From Tenacibaculum soleae (GTDB lineage: Bacteria; Bacteroidota; Bacteroidia; Flavobacteriales; Flavobacteriaceae): a DNA stretch of 64,000 bases. Where the stretch lies: positions 62,001-126,000 of the forward strand of contig NZ_MAKX01000013.1 of assembly GCF_001693415.1 (NCBI RefSeq), in the 5' to 3' direction. Of the stretch, positions 33,857-42,883 are shown piece by piece (within the stretch, counting starts at the first letter, position 1; each line of letters starts with the position of its first letter). The notes below the pieces were generated by a model, which was given only the letters and a program-made list of their open reading frames with translations, did no database searches and had not been told where the DNA came from. A program made the position numbers and the translations under genes.

Positions 33857-34927
33857 TTATTGATTTTTATCAAAATAGGCAATTAACAAATCTACCACAT
33901 AACTGTAAGATTTTATTCCTTTTGATTGATTGTTTGCTTTTAAATAAGAGTTATAACCTTTTTTTAAATAAGGCTCTAAAGGGTTGTCAAATTGTTTCCA
34001 ATGTAAATAACTATCTCTGTAATCTTTATAAATGCCTTTGTTTACTAAGTTTTTTATTTCAGATGCAATCGCTTTATCATGTTTGTATACTTGGCCAATA
34101 CAGTAATTATACGCCATTCTGTAGCCTGAATATTTAAAATATAAATCATCATTTGCAATAGAGGCTAAAAAACCTACAAAGTTAGCATCATTTTCTGCAG
34201 CCCAACCTATTTGATGCGCCATTTCATGACATGTAGTAGTTGGATATCCTGTTTTAGGAATCATGCAATTTACTTGCGCTTCACCAGTAATTGGATTTAT
34301 ATAACCAGCGGTTCCGTTATAAGATTGAAATAAACTAACTAAAGAACTTTTTATAGATGTATTTTGATAGGTTAACTGCGGATAAATAAAAGCTAAGTTT
34401 TGATAACCATTGGTAGCTAACTGATAAATTTCTTTTTGCGAATATGGAACTTTGACTTTCATAGAATCGTTTGCAACAATTTGCAAATGCACTTTATTTA
34501 ACTCAAGAACAATTTTTTTTGTTGTTTTAACCAATTGTTCAGTACTGTAAGTTGCTTGTTGTAAGTTTAAATTTTTAGCCAATGGTTCACGAAAATAATT
34601 GAATCCCCAAAAAGTGTAAAAACAAAAATAGATAATAGATAAAGCTATTGTAAAATTTAAAAGTAGTGAAATGCTATTTTTAAATCGATTTTTAATTAGT
34701 TGATAAATGCCCTTTATCAATAATAAAATTAAAATTAATCCTACAATATCTCCAAAAGAAAAAGGAATCCAACCTAAAATAAAACGAAAAAATTTAGATA
34801 TATAGGGATATACACCATTACTATAGTATTTTTCTATCCACGCAGTTTTTTGACTTAAAAGGTGCACAAAAAATACCTGAATAGGTAAGGTTAAAGCTAA
34901 AAATATTTTTTTTTGATATTGCTTCAT
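33857..34927 (-). CDS. DUF3810 membrane protein with HExxH metalloprotease motif
   Basis: About 356 residues. Three membrane segments in the first 110 residues (FLALTLPIQVFFVHLL; GDIVGLILILLLIKGIY; LLLNFTIALSIIYFCFYTF), then an extracytoplasmic domain with TTCHEMAHQIGWAAENDANFVG, a zinc-protease HExxH with a downstream Glu. This is the DUF3810 pattern (recalled). I start it at the ATG at 34927 rather than a TTG three codons earlier because the -7 element at 34934-34941 leaves no room. Confidence 0.8.
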   Translation of the reverse strand: MKQYQKKIFLALTLPIQVFFVHLLSQKTAWIEKYYSNGVYPYISKFFRFILGWIPFSFGDIVGLILILLLIKGIYQLIKNRFKNSISLLLNFTIALSIIYFCFYTFWGFNYFREPLAKNLNLQQATYSTEQLVKTTKKIVLELNKVHLQIVANDSMKVKVPYSQKEIYQLATNGYQNLAFIYPQLTYQNTSIKSSLVSLFQSYNGTAGYINPITGEAQVNCMIPKTGYPTTTCHEMAHQIGWAAENDANFVGFLASIANDDLYFKYSGYRMAYNYCIGQVYKHDKAIASEIKNLVNKGIYKDYRDSYLHWKQFDNPLEPYLKKGYNSYLKANNQSKGIKSYSYVVDLLIAYFDKNQ

Positions 34928-34933
34928 AAAATT

Positions 34934-34941
34934 CAAAAATA
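34934..34941 (-). promoter_or_regulatory. -7 promoter element of the DUF3810 gene
   Basis: Reads TATTTTTG on the minus strand, matching TAnnTTTG, 6 bases before the ATG; the transcript would be almost leaderless. Confidence 0.45.
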
Positions 34942-35043
34942 AGAAAGTTATAAGGTTATCAACAAGTTAATAACAATTTTGTTTACAAAATTTGTGTATA
35001 AAGAAAGTTAAAGATAGCGCCTATAAGTATCAGCTTAAAAAAT

Positions 35044-35051
35044 TACATTTG
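35044..35051 (+). promoter_or_regulatory. -7 promoter element of dnaB
   Basis: TACATTTG, a perfect TAnnTTTG match whose last base is five bases before the dnaB ATG at 35057. If used, dnaB mRNA begins at or within a base or two of its start codon. Confidence 0.55.
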
Positions 35052-35056
35052 CAGTT

Positions 35057-36589
35057 ATGGAACGAACGCAATCTCTCAGAGGAACAAAAACAGAAAGGGC
35101 TAAAATTGTTAGCCTTGAAAAAGGTAAAATACCACCACAAGCACTAGAATTAGAAGAGGCTGTTTTAGGAGCCATGATGATTGATAAGAAAGGAATTGAT
35201 GAGATAATCGATATACTTAATCCAGAAGCTTTTTATGACAAAAGGCATCAAGAAATATACGCTGCAATTTACGCGTTGTTTCAAAACTCAGAGCCAATTG
35301 ATTTACTTTCAGTATCAAATCAATTAAAGAAAAATGGAACGTTAGATTTAGCAGGAGGTGATTTTTATTTAATTGGTTTAACTCAAAAAGTAGCATCATC
35401 AGCGCATATCGAATTCCATTCTCGAATTATATTAGAAAAATATATTCAGCGTAAGTTAATTACCATTTCTTCTGAAATTATTGAAAATGCATACAACGAA
35501 ACAGTTGATGTTTTTGATTTATTAGATGATGCCGAAGGAAAGTTATTTGAAGTAACACAAGGAAATCTTAAAAAGGGAGCCGAAAGAGCCGATTCGCTAG
35601 TACAACAATCTATTAATAAAATACAAGAAATTTCTAGCCAAGAAGGAATGAGTGGTTTGGCAACCGGGTTTACCAAATTAGACGCTTTAACATCGGGTTG
35701 GCAACCGTCTGATTTAATAATTATTGCAGCGCGTCCTGGTATGGGTAAAACAGCATTTGTAATTTCAATGGCTAAAAATATGGCAATTGACTTTAACCAC
35801 GCTGTTGCAGTTTTTTCACTAGAGATGTCATCAGTACAGTTAATTACACGTATGATATCTTCTGAAACAGGTTTAACATCAGAAAAACTACGTAAAGGTA
35901 ATTTAGAACCACATGAGTGGGAACAATTAAATGTTAAGGTTAAAAAACTATCAGATGCACCAATTTTTATTGATGATACGCCAGCGCTTTCAATTTTTGA
36001 TTTACGTGCAAAAGCACGACGTTTAGTGTCACAACATAACGTTCGTATTTTAATAATTGATTATTTACAATTAATGACTGCTGGAGGATCTGGTGGAAAT
36101 CGTGAACAAGAAATATCTACCATTTCACGTAACTTAAAAGCTTTAGCAAAGGAACTAAGTGTGCCAGTAATTGCATTATCACAATTATCGCGTGCCGTAG
36201 AAACTCGTGGAGGATCAAAACGACCGTTATTATCAGATTTACGTGAATCGGGTGCAATTGAGCAAGATGCCGATATTGTATCGTTTATTTTTAGACCAGA
36301 GTATTACGGAATGACAGAATGGGACGATGATGATCACTCACCATGTGAAGGACAAGGAGAGTTTATTGTAGCAAAACATCGTAACGGTGGATTGGATAAT
36401 ATTCGTTTAAAATTTACAGGGCATTTAGCAAAATTCTCAGATTTAGAAGAAGGGTTTAGTAGTGAGTTTCAATCAAGTATGAATACTGGTGTCGAATCAG
36501 GTTTTAACAACGAAATGGCTTCTAATAACTTTGCTTCGCCTGAAGATGCTTTTGGCCCTAGTGATGATGATGAAGGATTGCCTTTTTAA
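35057..36589 (+). CDS. dnaB: Replicative DNA helicase (DnaB)
   Basis: 510 residues. N-terminal DnaB domain (PPQALELEEAVLGAMM, about 25-130), then the RecA-like helicase: Walker A RPGMGKTAFV, EMSSVQLITRM, Walker B ILIIDYLQLM, SRNLKALAKEL and LSDLRESGAIEQDADIV. The C-terminal ~50 residues are acidic and Ser/Asn-rich. No intein is present. The next gene begins 19 bases downstream. Confidence 0.96.
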   Translation: MERTQSLRGTKTERAKIVSLEKGKIPPQALELEEAVLGAMMIDKKGIDEIIDILNPEAFYDKRHQEIYAAIYALFQNSEPIDLLSVSNQLKKNGTLDLAGGDFYLIGLTQKVASSAHIEFHSRIILEKYIQRKLITISSEIIENAYNETVDVFDLLDDAEGKLFEVTQGNLKKGAERADSLVQQSINKIQEISSQEGMSGLATGFTKLDALTSGWQPSDLIIIAARPGMGKTAFVISMAKNMAIDFNHAVAVFSLEMSSVQLITRMISSETGLTSEKLRKGNLEPHEWEQLNVKVKKLSDAPIFIDDTPALSIFDLRAKARRLVSQHNVRILIIDYLQLMTAGGSGGNREQEISTISRNLKALAKELSVPVIALSQLSRAVETRGGSKRPLLSDLRESGAIEQDADIVSFIFRPEYYGMTEWDDDDHSPCEGQGEFIVAKHRNGGLDNIRLKFTGHLAKFSDLEEGFSSEFQSSMNTGVESGFNNEMASNNFASPEDAFGPSDDDEGLPF

Positions 36590-36608
36590 AATTCTGTATA
36601 TTTGATAT

Positions 36609-37388
36609 ATGGATGAGTTAGAAAGAAAAATAAAAAATTGGGTTTTAAAAAATGGTTATCCTTTTGAAATGGAGGTAGCTAGCTTGTTTCAAAAAGAAGG
36701 GTTTAAAATTTCACAATCTTTATTATATAAAGATACGGACACAAATAAATATAGAGAAATAGACGTTATTGCTTATTTGAATAAAGTAGTAAACGGAGTG
36801 TCTTTTAGTTTTTCTTTTGTTATAGAATGTAAAAAATCTACAAATAAACCTTGGTTGGTTTTTAAAAATAAAAATTTAATAAACCCTAAATTAAATAGAT
36901 TCAAACCATTTGCAACTAAAAACGCAGAAATTTTATTAGACAAAATAAATGGTAAAGATAAATATAAAAATCTTTTTCCAAATATAAATAACGCTGGATA
37001 CAATTTAGTAGTTGCATTTAAAGAAAGTAAAGATTTAGCATATTCTGCTACTACAAGTTTGTTAAAAGCATGTGATTATCTAATACACAAATTTAATAAC
37101 TCTAACTTAAAACAGTGTAATATTTATATTCCCATGGTTTTAATTGAAGGAGTATTGTTTGATGCCTGTTTAGATATAAAAAATGAACTTAATTTTAATA
37201 AAGTAAATTCTTCTGTGGTAATGAATACAAAAATTTTAGACGAAAATAACTCAAATTTAATAACAATTGCATCATCTAATAATTTACAAAAGTATATTCA
37301 AGAATTGAAAAAGGATATTGATGATTTTTTTGAAGATAATGAAAGTGATTTAATAGAAATATCTAAAACTAATCCTGTAAGTATTTAA
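36609..37388 (+). CDS. PD-(D/E)XK nuclease-like protein of unknown function
   Basis: 259 residues. The N-terminal 80 have the spacing of a restriction-endonuclease-like core: Glu22 in the first helix (PFEMEVASLF), Asp52 in REIDVIAY, then Glu73-x-Lys75 in FVIECKKS. The rest is helical and unrecognised, with an acidic end (DIDDFFEDNESD). It follows dnaB by 19 bases, and its stop overlaps the next start by one base. No methyltransferase or other defence gene is beside it, so a housekeeping or orphan nuclease role is as possible as defence. Confidence 0.6.
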   Translation: MDELERKIKNWVLKNGYPFEMEVASLFQKEGFKISQSLLYKDTDTNKYREIDVIAYLNKVVNGVSFSFSFVIECKKSTNKPWLVFKNKNLINPKLNRFKPFATKNAEILLDKINGKDKYKNLFPNINNAGYNLVVAFKESKDLAYSATTSLLKACDYLIHKFNNSNLKQCNIYIPMVLIEGVLFDACLDIKNELNFNKVNSSVVMNTKILDENNSNLITIASSNNLQKYIQELKKDIDDFFEDNESDLIEISKTNPVSI

Positions 37389-38647
37389 TGAAAAAAACAT
37401 TATACTCATTTATATTATTTTTTGTTACAAACTCACTTTGGGCGTCTTTTATATACGTGCCGATGAATCATAATAATCAAAAAAATCATTTAAAGGCATA
37501 CGGTATTGTTTATTACGCCTTACAAAACGGCTTAAAAGCAAAATGGTTGTTAAACTATGATGGTGGTGCTTTTTTAATAGAAAACAATCAATCGGTAGAA
37601 AAAGAATGTAAAATTCGTGGAGTTTCATACCAAGTAATTTCAGACGCTAAATCAGCTTTAATTTTAGAAGAAATTTCATCACCCTCTAAAAATCAAGAAG
37701 CGGTAACTTTAGAAAAAGCACCAAAAATAGCTGTATATTCTCCTAAAGGAAAAATGCCTTGGGATGATGCAGTAACTATGGTATTAACCTATGCTGAAAT
37801 TCCGTTTGATGTAATTTATGATGAAGAAGTATTAAATGATAAACTATTATTATACGAATGGTTGCATTTACATCACGAAGATTTTACGGGACAATACGGG
37901 CGTTTTTATGGCGCTTTTAAAACGGCACCTTGGTATATTCAACAAAAAAAAGATGCAGAAGCACTGGCTAAAAAATTAGGTTACACAAAAGTATCAGAAG
38001 AAAAAAGAGCCGTAGCTAAAAAAATTAGAGATTATGTAGTTGGTGGCGGATTTATGTTTGCAATGTGCTCAGCAACCGATAGTTTTGATATTGCTTTAGC
38101 TGCTGACGGTGTTGATATTGCTGAAGGAATGTTTGACGGAGATGCTTCGGAGCCTAATTATCAATCAAAAATAGATTTTAATAAAACTTTTGCATTTAAA
38201 AACTTTGAGCTGATTCGCAATCCAACTACGTACGAGTTTTCATCAATAGATATGACACGTAAGCGTAAAATAAAAAAAGAAGTTGATTATTTTACGTTAA
38301 GAGAGTTTTCAGCAAAATGGGATCAAGTACCAACAATGTTAACGCAAAATCACACGCAATTGGTAAAAGCTTTTATGGGACAAACTACTTCTTTTGATCG
38401 AAGTACAATAAAATCGACTGTAATGGTTTTAGGTGAAAATAAAACGAATGGTGAAGGGCGTTATATCCATGGTACCAAAGGGAAAGGAATGTTTACTTTT
38501 TATGGTGGCCATGATCCGGAAGATTATCAGCATAGAGTAGGAGATCCGAAAACAGAATTAGATTTGCATCCAACATCACCAGGATATCGATTAATTTTAA
38601 ATAATGTGCTCTTTCCTGCTGCAAAAAAGAAAAAGAAAAAAACTTAA
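37388..38647 (+). CDS. Secreted conserved protein, often named asparagine synthetase B, amidotransferase-like
   Basis: 419 residues with an N-terminal signal peptide (LYSFILFFVTNSLWA). From about 120 on: APKIAVYSPKGKMPWDDAVTMVL, then DYVVGGGFMFAMCSATDSFD with a possible nucleophile Cys near 222 (GxCxA-like), and GKGMFTFYGGHDPEDYQHRVGD near the end with conserved His. This resembles a class I glutamine-amidotransferase-like (ThuA/GATase1) fold rather than AsnB. Flavobacterial homologues carry the asparagine synthetase name (recalled), which the sequence does not support. Lysine-rich C-terminus. Confidence 0.65.
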   Translation: MKKTLYSFILFFVTNSLWASFIYVPMNHNNQKNHLKAYGIVYYALQNGLKAKWLLNYDGGAFLIENNQSVEKECKIRGVSYQVISDAKSALILEEISSPSKNQEAVTLEKAPKIAVYSPKGKMPWDDAVTMVLTYAEIPFDVIYDEEVLNDKLLLYEWLHLHHEDFTGQYGRFYGAFKTAPWYIQQKKDAEALAKKLGYTKVSEEKRAVAKKIRDYVVGGGFMFAMCSATDSFDIALAADGVDIAEGMFDGDASEPNYQSKIDFNKTFAFKNFELIRNPTTYEFSSIDMTRKRKIKKEVDYFTLREFSAKWDQVPTMLTQNHTQLVKAFMGQTTSFDRSTIKSTVMVLGENKTNGEGRYIHGTKGKGMFTFYGGHDPEDYQHRVGDPKTELDLHPTSPGYRLILNNVLFPAAKKKKKKT

Positions 38648-38656
38648 AAAAAGTAA

Positions 38657-38687
38657 TTGGCAATTGTTTTATAAACAGTTACTTTTG
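38657..38687 (+). promoter_or_regulatory. Promoter of the transketolase N-terminal subunit gene
   Basis: TTG (38657-38659), 20-base spacer, TACTTTTG (38680-38687), a good Bacteroidota promoter 22 bases before the ATG. Confidence 0.6.
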
Positions 38688-38709
38688 CTAATGACAAAAC
38701 AAAACAACA

Positions 38710-39555
38710 ATGCCAACAATACAACAACACCAAGAGTTTACACAACAAGTTCGTAGAGATATCGTTAGAATGGTTCATGCAGTAAATTCAGGACACCCGG
38801 GAGGTTCTTTAGGATGTGCTGAGTTTTTAACATGCTTATACCAAGAAATCATGGATTATTCTACTGATTTTAAAATGGATGGGAATAATGAAGATTTATT
38901 CTTTTTATCAAACGGACATATATCACCAGTTTATTATAGTGTTTTGGCACGTAGTGGTTTCTTTCCAGTTGCTGAATTAGCTACATTTAGAAAGTTAGAC
39001 ACTCGTTTACAAGGACATCCAACAACTCATGAAAACTTGCCTGGTATTCGTGTTGCTTCAGGGTCTTTAGGACAAGGAATGAGCGTTGCAATTGGTGCTG
39101 CTGAAGCAAAGAAATTAAATGACGATAATAAAATTGTATACACATTACATGGTGATGGAGAGTTACAAGAAGGTCAAATTTGGGAAGCAGCAATGTATGC
39201 TGCAGGAAAAAAAGTTGATAATTTAATTTCAACTATTGATGTAAACGAAAAACAAATTGACGGTACCACCGACCAAGTTTTAGCAATGGGAAGTTTAAAA
39301 GCAAAATTTGAAGCTTTTGGATGGGATGTACTTGAAATAAGAGAAGGAAATAACGTAGCAGCTATTTTAAAGGGAATGGCAGATGCAAAATATCGTACAG
39401 GTAAAGGAAAACCAGTTTGTGTATTATTATATACAGAAATGGGTAATGGTATAGATTTTATGATGCATACTCACGCATGGCATGGTAAAGCACCTAATGA
39501 TGAGCAATTAGCATCATCATTAGCACAAAATCCTGAAACATTAGGAGATTACTAA
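38710..39555 (+). CDS. Transketolase, N-terminal (ThDP-binding) subunit
   Basis: 281 residues, the usual size of the N-terminal half of split transketolases. Seen: VHAVNSGHPGGSLGCAEFL near 21-39, LSNGHISPVYYS, GSLGQGMSVAIGAAEAKK, and the ThDP/Mg motif GDGELQEGQIWEAAMYA near 148. The C-terminal pyrimidine-binding subunit normally encoded next is missing: a terminator follows at 39578-39616 and then bshA. The partner must be elsewhere. Confidence 0.9.
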   Translation: MPTIQQHQEFTQQVRRDIVRMVHAVNSGHPGGSLGCAEFLTCLYQEIMDYSTDFKMDGNNEDLFFLSNGHISPVYYSVLARSGFFPVAELATFRKLDTRLQGHPTTHENLPGIRVASGSLGQGMSVAIGAAEAKKLNDDNKIVYTLHGDGELQEGQIWEAAMYAAGKKVDNLISTIDVNEKQIDGTTDQVLAMGSLKAKFEAFGWDVLEIREGNNVAAILKGMADAKYRTGKGKPVCVLLYTEMGNGIDFMMHTHAWHGKAPNDEQLASSLAQNPETLGDY

Positions 39556-39577
39556 AAGAACATGTTATTAATAATTT

Positions 39578-39616
39578 AAAAAAAGAGTTTTTCATAATTG
39601 AAAAACTCTTTTTTTT
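39578..39616 (+). terminator. Terminator after the transketolase subunit gene
   Basis: AAGAGTTTTTCA (39583-39594) pairs with TGAAAAACTCTT (39599-39610), A run before and T run after. Confidence 0.88.
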
Positions 39617-39706
39617 ATAGTTTTATTTAGAATTTAACTGTAAGAATAATTTTATCTTTACAGTTAAGTAAATCAATAATTAAACCATTCAATCTTTTAA
39701 TAAAAT

Positions 39707-40834
39707 ATGAGAATAGGAATTGTGTGTTATCCAACATTTGGAGGAAGTGGAGTAGTAGCAACAGAGTTAGGAATGGCATTAGCTGATAAAGGTCATGAAG
39801 TGCATTTTGTTACTTATAACCAGCCTGTTAGGTTAGATTTTTTTTCACATCGATTGCATTTTCATGAAGTCGTTTTAGAAGAATATCCATTATTTCAATA
39901 CCAACCTTATGAGTTAGCATTATCTAGTAAAATGGTTGAAGTTGTAGAGAAGCACCAATTAGAGGTTTTGCATGTGCACTATGCTATTCCGCATGCTTAT
40001 GCAGCTTATATGGCGAAAAAAATGTTAGAAGATAAAGGTATAGAAATAAAAGTTGTAACGACCTTACATGGTACAGATATTACTTTAGTAGGAAGTCATC
40101 CAACATATAAAACTGCGGTAGAATTTAGTATCAATAAGTCAGATGAAGTAACGGCGGTATCTAATAGTTTAAAGGAAGACACTTTGCGTTTATTTAATAT
40201 TGATAAAGATATTAAAGTGGTTTATAATTTTATTGATGGTAAAAAATACGATAAAGCAAATCAAGACGAATGTAAAAGAATAGCTTTAGCAAAACCTGAA
40301 GAAAAAATTTTAACACATGTTAGTAATTTTCGTCCAGTTAAAAGAACAGAAGATGTAATTAAGATTTTTAATGAAGTTCAAAAAAAAATCCCCTCTAAAT
40401 TACTAATGGTGGGTGATGGGCCTGAACGTTTAAAAGCTGAGAATTTAGCAAAAAAATTACAAATTGAAGAGAAAGTATTGTTTTTAGGGAATAGTAATGA
40501 AGTTGCCAAAATACTATGTTATACAGATGTGTTTTTATTACCTTCAGAAACAGAAAGTTTTGGGTTAGCAGCTTTAGAAGCGATGGCAGCAAGTACACCA
40601 GTAATTTCAACTAATTGTGGAGGGTTGCCTGAGGTAAATGTTCATGGTAAAACAGGATATTTGAGTAATTTAGGAGCTATTGATGACATGGCTAAAAATG
40701 CCATTAAAATTTTAAAAAACGAAATTGTTTTAGAAAGATTTAAAAAGAAGGCAAAAGAACACATTAAATTATTTTCATTAGAACAAATACTGCCTGTTTA
40801 TGAGGAAATTTATAAAAAATGTTCAAAAAGATAA
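39707..40834 (+). CDS. bshA: N-acetyl-alpha-D-glucosaminyl L-malate synthase (BshA)
   Basis: GT4 glycosyltransferase joining GlcNAc to malate, first step of bacillithiol synthesis. 375 residues, usual length. The BshA start IGIVCYPTFGGSGVVATELG is distinctive; HVHYAIPHAYAAYMAK, HGTDITLVGSHPTYK and the donor-site E-x7-E (ETESFGLAALEAMA) follow. A near-consensus -7 element TATCTTTA is at 39653-39660. bshB/bshC are not in the window. Confidence 0.92.
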   Translation: MRIGIVCYPTFGGSGVVATELGMALADKGHEVHFVTYNQPVRLDFFSHRLHFHEVVLEEYPLFQYQPYELALSSKMVEVVEKHQLEVLHVHYAIPHAYAAYMAKKMLEDKGIEIKVVTTLHGTDITLVGSHPTYKTAVEFSINKSDEVTAVSNSLKEDTLRLFNIDKDIKVVYNFIDGKKYDKANQDECKRIALAKPEEKILTHVSNFRPVKRTEDVIKIFNEVQKKIPSKLLMVGDGPERLKAENLAKKLQIEEKVLFLGNSNEVAKILCYTDVFLLPSETESFGLAALEAMAASTPVISTNCGGLPEVNVHGKTGYLSNLGAIDDMAKNAIKILKNEIVLERFKKKAKEHIKLFSLEQILPVYEEIYKKCSKR

Positions 40835-41012
40835 AAAATTTGTTTTGAAAGCATTTAGCTGAAAATTATTTATGAAAAGAGTATTTAAATATCTTGTTAA
40901 AAACTAAAAATTAAATAACATAAACATATAACTTTAAAGATATTAAAGGTCTGTAGTTTTAAACATTTATGAAAATTATAATAGATTAAGATTAACTTTA
41001 TCAAAAAAAATA

Positions 41013-42050
41013 ATGACAGTTATAAATATTACCGCTACAGATGTTATAGGAGCAGTTGAGCAAATACAAAAAGTAATAGGAGGCGAGATTACTGAAAGAT
41101 GGGGTGAGTATGTTTTAGAAGTTGATAGTAATTTAGCTAAAGGTAAAATTACCTTTTTAACCTTTGAGTGGGGAGGCAATGTTTTACAATACGATATTAC
41201 CTTTTTAGATGATATTAGAGTAGCTATAGATGCTTCTGAATTTAACCCAATACACTTTACATATACAACTGAAGGTCATACTTTTCATAAGTTTGAATTA
41301 GAAAATAAAAAACGAAAATTAGAGCAATATCAATCTGTAATTATTACGAGTAAAGATGGAGGCTATAATTATAGATATTTTGAAAAGAATGTAAAAATAA
41401 ACATGCATCTTATTCAAATAAATAGAGTTTTATTTATTAAAAAACGTTTAAATGATGCTTCAGTATTAAACCAGAGATTATATGAAGTTTTTCATGATGA
41501 CCAACATGAAAATGTTTTCGCTTACTTTGGAACGTACAATTTGAAATTAGCAAACCTTATAAAACAATATAACGGAATTAAACAAAAAGGTATGATTCGT
41601 ATATTAATAAAAGAAGGTATTGTGTATCAGATATTATCAGAACACATGCTACAGCATAATAAAGATATTAAAAGAAATAAAAAACCAAGTACATCTTTAA
41701 CTAAAAAAGAAATAAGTTTAGTACGTAAAGTAGGTCAAAGAATACTTAAAAATGTAGCAGAAGATTATAATGTTGAGGATTTAGCTAATAACATAGGTAT
41801 TACACAAGTTAAACTTCAAGAAGGATTTAAGTTATTGTTTTCTAGAACAGTTATTGAATATATAAGGCATGTACGTTTAGAAGAAGCAAGAGATTTGATG
41901 AATACAACAGATTATAATATTTCTCAAATAGTTTATTCAATAGGATTTTCTAGTAGAAGTTATTTTTCGAAGATATTTAAACGTAAATATGGTATTAACC
42001 CGAGTGAATTTTTAAAAAATAAGCAAGAAAAAATAATTAAATTACAATAA
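41013..42050 (+). CDS. AraC-family transcriptional regulator
   Basis: 345 residues. The C-terminal ~100 are a double helix-turn-helix: NVEDLANNIGITQVKLQEGFKLLF and YNISQIVYSIGFSSRSYFSKIFKRKYGINPSEF (read as the two HTH units). The N-terminal 230 residues are an unrecognised sensor-like domain without membrane segments. The patatin gene follows by 23 bases on the same strand and may be its partner. Confidence 0.88.
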   Translation: MTVINITATDVIGAVEQIQKVIGGEITERWGEYVLEVDSNLAKGKITFLTFEWGGNVLQYDITFLDDIRVAIDASEFNPIHFTYTTEGHTFHKFELENKKRKLEQYQSVIITSKDGGYNYRYFEKNVKINMHLIQINRVLFIKKRLNDASVLNQRLYEVFHDDQHENVFAYFGTYNLKLANLIKQYNGIKQKGMIRILIKEGIVYQILSEHMLQHNKDIKRNKKPSTSLTKKEISLVRKVGQRILKNVAEDYNVEDLANNIGITQVKLQEGFKLLFSRTVIEYIRHVRLEEARDLMNTTDYNISQIVYSIGFSSRSYFSKIFKRKYGINPSEFLKNKQEKIIKLQ

Positions 42051-42073
42051 GATGATTTTATAATAGATAGTTT

Positions 42074-42868
42074 ATGGTAAAAGAAAAGTATAAATGCTCA
42101 ATTTATAAATTAAAAAAGTTACAACCTAATACACCTATAAACCTAGTGTTAAGTGGTGGTGCAGAAAAAGGTGTTGCTCATATTGCTCTGTTAGAAAAAT
42201 TAGAAGAACTTAATATAAAAATTAATGCAATATCTGCATGCAGTTCTGGCTCATTAGTAGCAACTATGTATGCTTCTGGTTTAAAGCCAAAAGAGATTTT
42301 ATCTTTTTTTAGAACTACTGAAATATTTCAATACTCATGGATAACTATAGCAAAACCTGGAATTTTTAATTCCTCTAGTTACGCAAAGTTAATTGAAGAT
42401 AAAATAAAAACAACTTTTGAAGAATTAACAATTCCGTTAATCATTTCAACAACAAATTTAAATAAAGGAGTGACGGAATATTTTTTTAAAGGCGAATTAT
42501 TAAAACCTGTACTAGCATCATGTGCCTTGCCAGGTTTATTTAATCCTGTAAAAATTAATGATATGTTGTATTCTGATGGAGGAGTAATAGATAATTTTCC
42601 AACAACACCTTTTAATAATTCACAATATCCAACGGTAGGAAGTTATGTTGTTTTTCCATCAGAAAAAAAAACAGAAGAATTAGATACAACATTAAAGGTC
42701 TTAGCGCATGCTTCAAAATTATTGATGCTATCTTCTGAAGAATATAAATTTTTTGAAACCTTTGCAACAGTATGTTTTCCTTTAGGTAAATTTAGTGGCT
42801 ATGATAAAACAGAAGTGGATGTTATTTATAAAACAGCAAAAAAATACATAGAAACCCAGCTTAGTTAG
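42074..42868 (+). CDS. Patatin-like phospholipase with a variant nucleophile motif
   Basis: 264 residues, starting after a ~20-residue basic lead. The oxyanion loop is SGGAEKGVAHIALLEKL (near 27-43), and the catalytic Asp is in SDGGVIDNFP near 170. The nucleophile elbow is ACSSGSL, with Ala in place of the first Gly of GxSxG. The Ser and the Asp are both kept, so hydrolase activity is still plausible. No signal peptide, so likely cytosolic or injected. Confidence 0.83.
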   Translation: MVKEKYKCSIYKLKKLQPNTPINLVLSGGAEKGVAHIALLEKLEELNIKINAISACSSGSLVATMYASGLKPKEILSFFRTTEIFQYSWITIAKPGIFNSSSYAKLIEDKIKTTFEELTIPLIISTTNLNKGVTEYFFKGELLKPVLASCALPGLFNPVKINDMLYSDGGVIDNFPTTPFNNSQYPTVGSYVVFPSEKKTEELDTTLKVLAHASKLLMLSSEEYKFFETFATVCFPLGKFSGYDKTEVDVIYKTAKKYIETQLS

Positions 42869-42883
42869 TATTTATTATAAAAA

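Noticed and set aside
33790-34137. 115-codon plus-strand frame over the DUF3810 gene end
   Set aside because: Antisense shadow of the DUF3810 and lipoprotein genes, both of which have domain or signal-peptide support.
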